Of a stretch of DNA of 64,000 bases, positions 62,542 to 64,000 are shown one piece after another. The stretch lies in NCBI GenBank assembly GCA_021404525.1, contig JAAWWE010000003.1:124001-188000 (forward strand). Direction: 5' to 3'. Origin of the DNA: Rhodobiaceae bacterium. GTDB lineage: Bacteria; Pseudomonadota; Alphaproteobacteria; Parvibaculales; Parvibaculaceae. Numbering within the stretch: the stretch's first letter is position 1; every line of letters begins with the position of its first letter. The notes beneath the pieces are model-generated. The model was not told the DNA's origin. It did no database searches and saw nothing but the letters and a program-made list of their open reading frames with translations. Made by a program: the position numbers and the translations under genes.

Positions 62542-63174
62542 ATGGCTGATGAGACTGCCTCCAAATCACCCAATCGAAGTTCGCGGCGGCGCGCGAAGAG
62601 CCGGGCTGCGCTTATTGAGGCTGCTCGGGAAACCATGAGCGTCAAAGGTGTTGATGCGACAACGATCGCAGATATCACCGAAGCCGCGGATCTGGGCTTT
62701 GGTACCTTTTATAACCACTTTAAGTCCAAAGACGAGATTGTCGATGCTGCGATGGCAGATATGGTTGAGCGGCTGGGCGATGAGATTGATGAGCTGATTG
62801 CGCCGATTGAGGATCCCTTCTTTGCGCAGATCGTCGCGTGGCATCAGGTTGTGAGTTTGACTGTCGCCGAGCCTATCTGGGGCTGGTTTGTGCTTCGCTC
62901 CTCGAAGACGCTCAACATGTTGAACGAGGGATTGATGGGGCGCTTCCGTCGGGATGTCGAAAAAGCCGTCGACGCAGGTGAGTTCACAGTGAGCGACATC
63001 GATGTGGTCGCAAACCTTGTGGGTGGCGGAGTTCTGTCGCTTGTGAATGCTCGTCTGTCTGGCGTGATCGACGATGCACAGGTGTCAGAGGGGTTGGCGA
63101 TGCTGGTGACCCATCTGGGGATCACGCCGGAGAATGCCCGGAAGCTGATTGCGAAACCAATCCCATCACTTTGA
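62542..63174 (+). CDS. TetR/AcrR family transcriptional regulator
   Basis: A 210-residue one-component regulator. The N-terminal HTH is recognised in RSRRRAKSRAALIEAARETMS, ATTIADITEAADLGFGTFYNHFKSKDEIVDAAM, a canonical TetR domain (residues 17-70). The C-terminal ligand domain is helical and unlike any I can name. Convergent with the FAD monooxygenase gene, only three bases between the stops, so it need not regulate that gene. ATG 62542 is taken; the preceding CCAAAGACGAGATTCTC has a weak site. The inverted repeats upstream fit autoregulation. Confidence 0.9.
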   Translation: MADETASKSPNRSSRRRAKSRAALIEAARETMSVKGVDATTIADITEAADLGFGTFYNHFKSKDEIVDAAMADMVERLGDEIDELIAPIEDPFFAQIVAWHQVVSLTVAEPIWGWFVLRSSKTLNMLNEGLMGRFRRDVEKAVDAGEFTVSDIDVVANLVGGGVLSLVNARLSGVIDDAQVSEGLAMLVTHLGITPENARKLIAKPIPSL

Positions 63175-63177
63175 GCT

Positions 63178-64000
63178 TTAAGATGCGTAGATTGCCTGAA
63201 AGTTCTTTAGAGCTTCAGCCGCGTCTTCCCTATTGAACATGGCTGCTGTGAAGCGGTCCGGGCGCAGGAGGACGAAGGGTGGGCAGGTTCCCTTCCACTG
63301 AGTCAGTGCGCCGGTTATGTCTTTCAGCGTTGAACCAGATGGGGCGTCCTTGGGTGCGACCCATACAAACGCTGCTCCCAGCTCCGCGCATAGGGCTTTC
63401 GCCTCTTCGCTGAGACCTGTTTCCGGGTCGGCGCCAATTCCCAGCACAATAAACCCTTCGGGCAGGAATTCATCCATATAGGCTTGTCTGCCGGTTGCGT
63501 CTTCGACTTTGGGTTGGACGATCATCTCGCCGCTGTGGGGGGACGCGCCAGCTCCCTCCCAGACGAATAGTCCATCGTCCAGTTGTGGGACCACAAAGAA
63601 TGAACGTCTCAACGCTTCCCTGCTGAATTCGAACGAGTTGGCCACCGTAAGCACCACATCTCTGAGCCAGGCTTTGACCTTAGATGTGGGCATAATGATG
63701 GCGCCCAGGCGGTTTGCGACCTTGGTCAGTTTTACAACATGGTCGCGGCGTTCTGACTGGTACGTGTCGAGGATAGCGGTGTTTGCATCGCCTTTTACGA
63801 CCGAAGCCAGCTTCCAGCTTAAGTTCACGGCATCGCGGATGCCTGAATTCATGCCCTGACCGGCGAAAGGCGGCATCATGTGGGCAGCGTCGCCAGCAAT
63901 GAACAAACGTCCATCGCGATATTGTTCGGCAACGATTGAGTTGAAGTTGTAAACGCACTTCCGGAGCATCGTGACTTGCGAGGGGTCAGTATGGGGCGCA
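63178..64000 (-). CDS. FAD-dependent monooxygenase, C-terminal part (continues past the window)
   Basis: The frame stays open to base 64000 (APHTDPSQVT precedes the ORF-track Met), so only the C-terminal 270 or so residues are present. The aromatic-hydroxylase signature GDAAHMMPPFAGQGMNSGIRDA, which binds FAD, is complete, followed by NLSWKLA and a thioredoxin-like C-terminal domain, as in MhpA-type 3-(3-hydroxyphenyl)propionate hydroxylases and related phenol hydroxylases. Substrate cannot be named. The adjacent TetR gene is convergent. Confidence 0.88.
   Translation of the reverse strand, partial: APHTDPSQVTMLRKCVYNFNSIVAEQYRDGRLFIAGDAAHMMPPFAGQGMNSGIRDAVNLSWKLASVVKGDANTAILDTYQSERRDHVVKLTKVANRLGAIIMPTSKVKAWLRDVVLTVANSFEFSREALRRSFFVVPQLDDGLFVWEGAGASPHSGEMIVQPKVEDATGRQAYMDEFLPEGFIVLGIGADPETGLSEEAKALCAELGAAFVWVAPKDAPSGSTLKDITGALTQWKGTCPPFVLLRPDRFTAAMFNREDAAEALKNFQAIYAS

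Noticed and set aside
1-64000. CRISPR array, insertion sequence or prophage
   Set aside because: No regularly spaced repeats, transposase, integrase or phage structural genes were seen.

Overview
The window is chromosomal DNA of an alphaproteobacterium. Evidence: a CpdR response regulator followed by tRNA-Val(GAC), a fused 3-hydroxyacyl-CoA dehydrogenase/enoyl-CoA hydratase of rhizobial type, a BufABCD (DUF2282/MNIO) operon, an alphaproteobacterial RpoH-type promoter before an Hsp20 gene, and palindromic RPE-like repeats. Base composition looks moderately GC-rich. Parvibaculum-like Hyphomicrobiales are my best guess, but the sequence alone does not settle genus. There is no phage, insertion sequence or CRISPR array, and gene density is high.

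Layout. 1-3.9 kb: end of an exopolysaccharide-type region (outer-membrane barrel, GalU, ManC, VanZ-like). 4-8.5 kb: MltB-like lytic transglycosylase, nitronate monooxygenase-like enzyme preceded by a foldable RNA, a methyltransferase, and an unusual STAS-GHKL-STAS protein with an AT-richer look. 8.7-12.5 kb: FadJ-type beta-oxidation enzyme, BKACE-family enzyme, DoxX. 12.5-19.7 kb: the most unusual part, two tandem copies of a cassette made of an autotransporter and a divergent regulator. The regulator is a catalytically degenerate hormone-sensitive-lipase-like domain joined to a LuxR-type HTH. Both intergenic regions carry the same palindrome TCATCA-N4-TGATGA. 19.7-22.2 kb: MoxR/VWA pair. 22.3-26.9 kb: two SGNH proteins, an MBOAT O-acyltransferase and a small membrane protein, a likely surface O-acetylation module. 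26.9-33.1 kb: gltBD.

33.9-36.4 kb: bufferin-type operon (BufA precursor, MNIO BufB, BufC, DoxX-like BufD). 36.5-39.2 kb: Hpt protein convergent with a PAS hybrid histidine kinase that lacks its own Hpt. 39.4-40 kb: Hsp20 with heat-shock promoter and a hairpin over its ribosome-binding site. 40.1-44.8 kb: five-gene Liv-type ABC transporter. 44.9-46.3 kb: two small secreted PepSY-like proteins. 46.3-50.2 kb: carboxyltransferase plus Rieske/START protein, SCP2 protein, alpha/beta hydrolase. 50.2-57.7 kb: HisN, TypA, YceI, a metallophosphoesterase/glycosyltransferase/lipid-kinase group, HAD hydrolase. 57.7-64 kb: FMN glutamate-synthase-like protein, SLT protein, N-formylglutamate amidohydrolase, CpdR, tRNA-Val, TetR regulator and the end of an FAD monooxygenase leaving the window.

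The strongest candidate for an undescribed system is the duplicated pseudo-lipase/LuxR regulator plus autotransporter cassette with its shared operator. All functional statements come from reading motifs by eye; no search was run.
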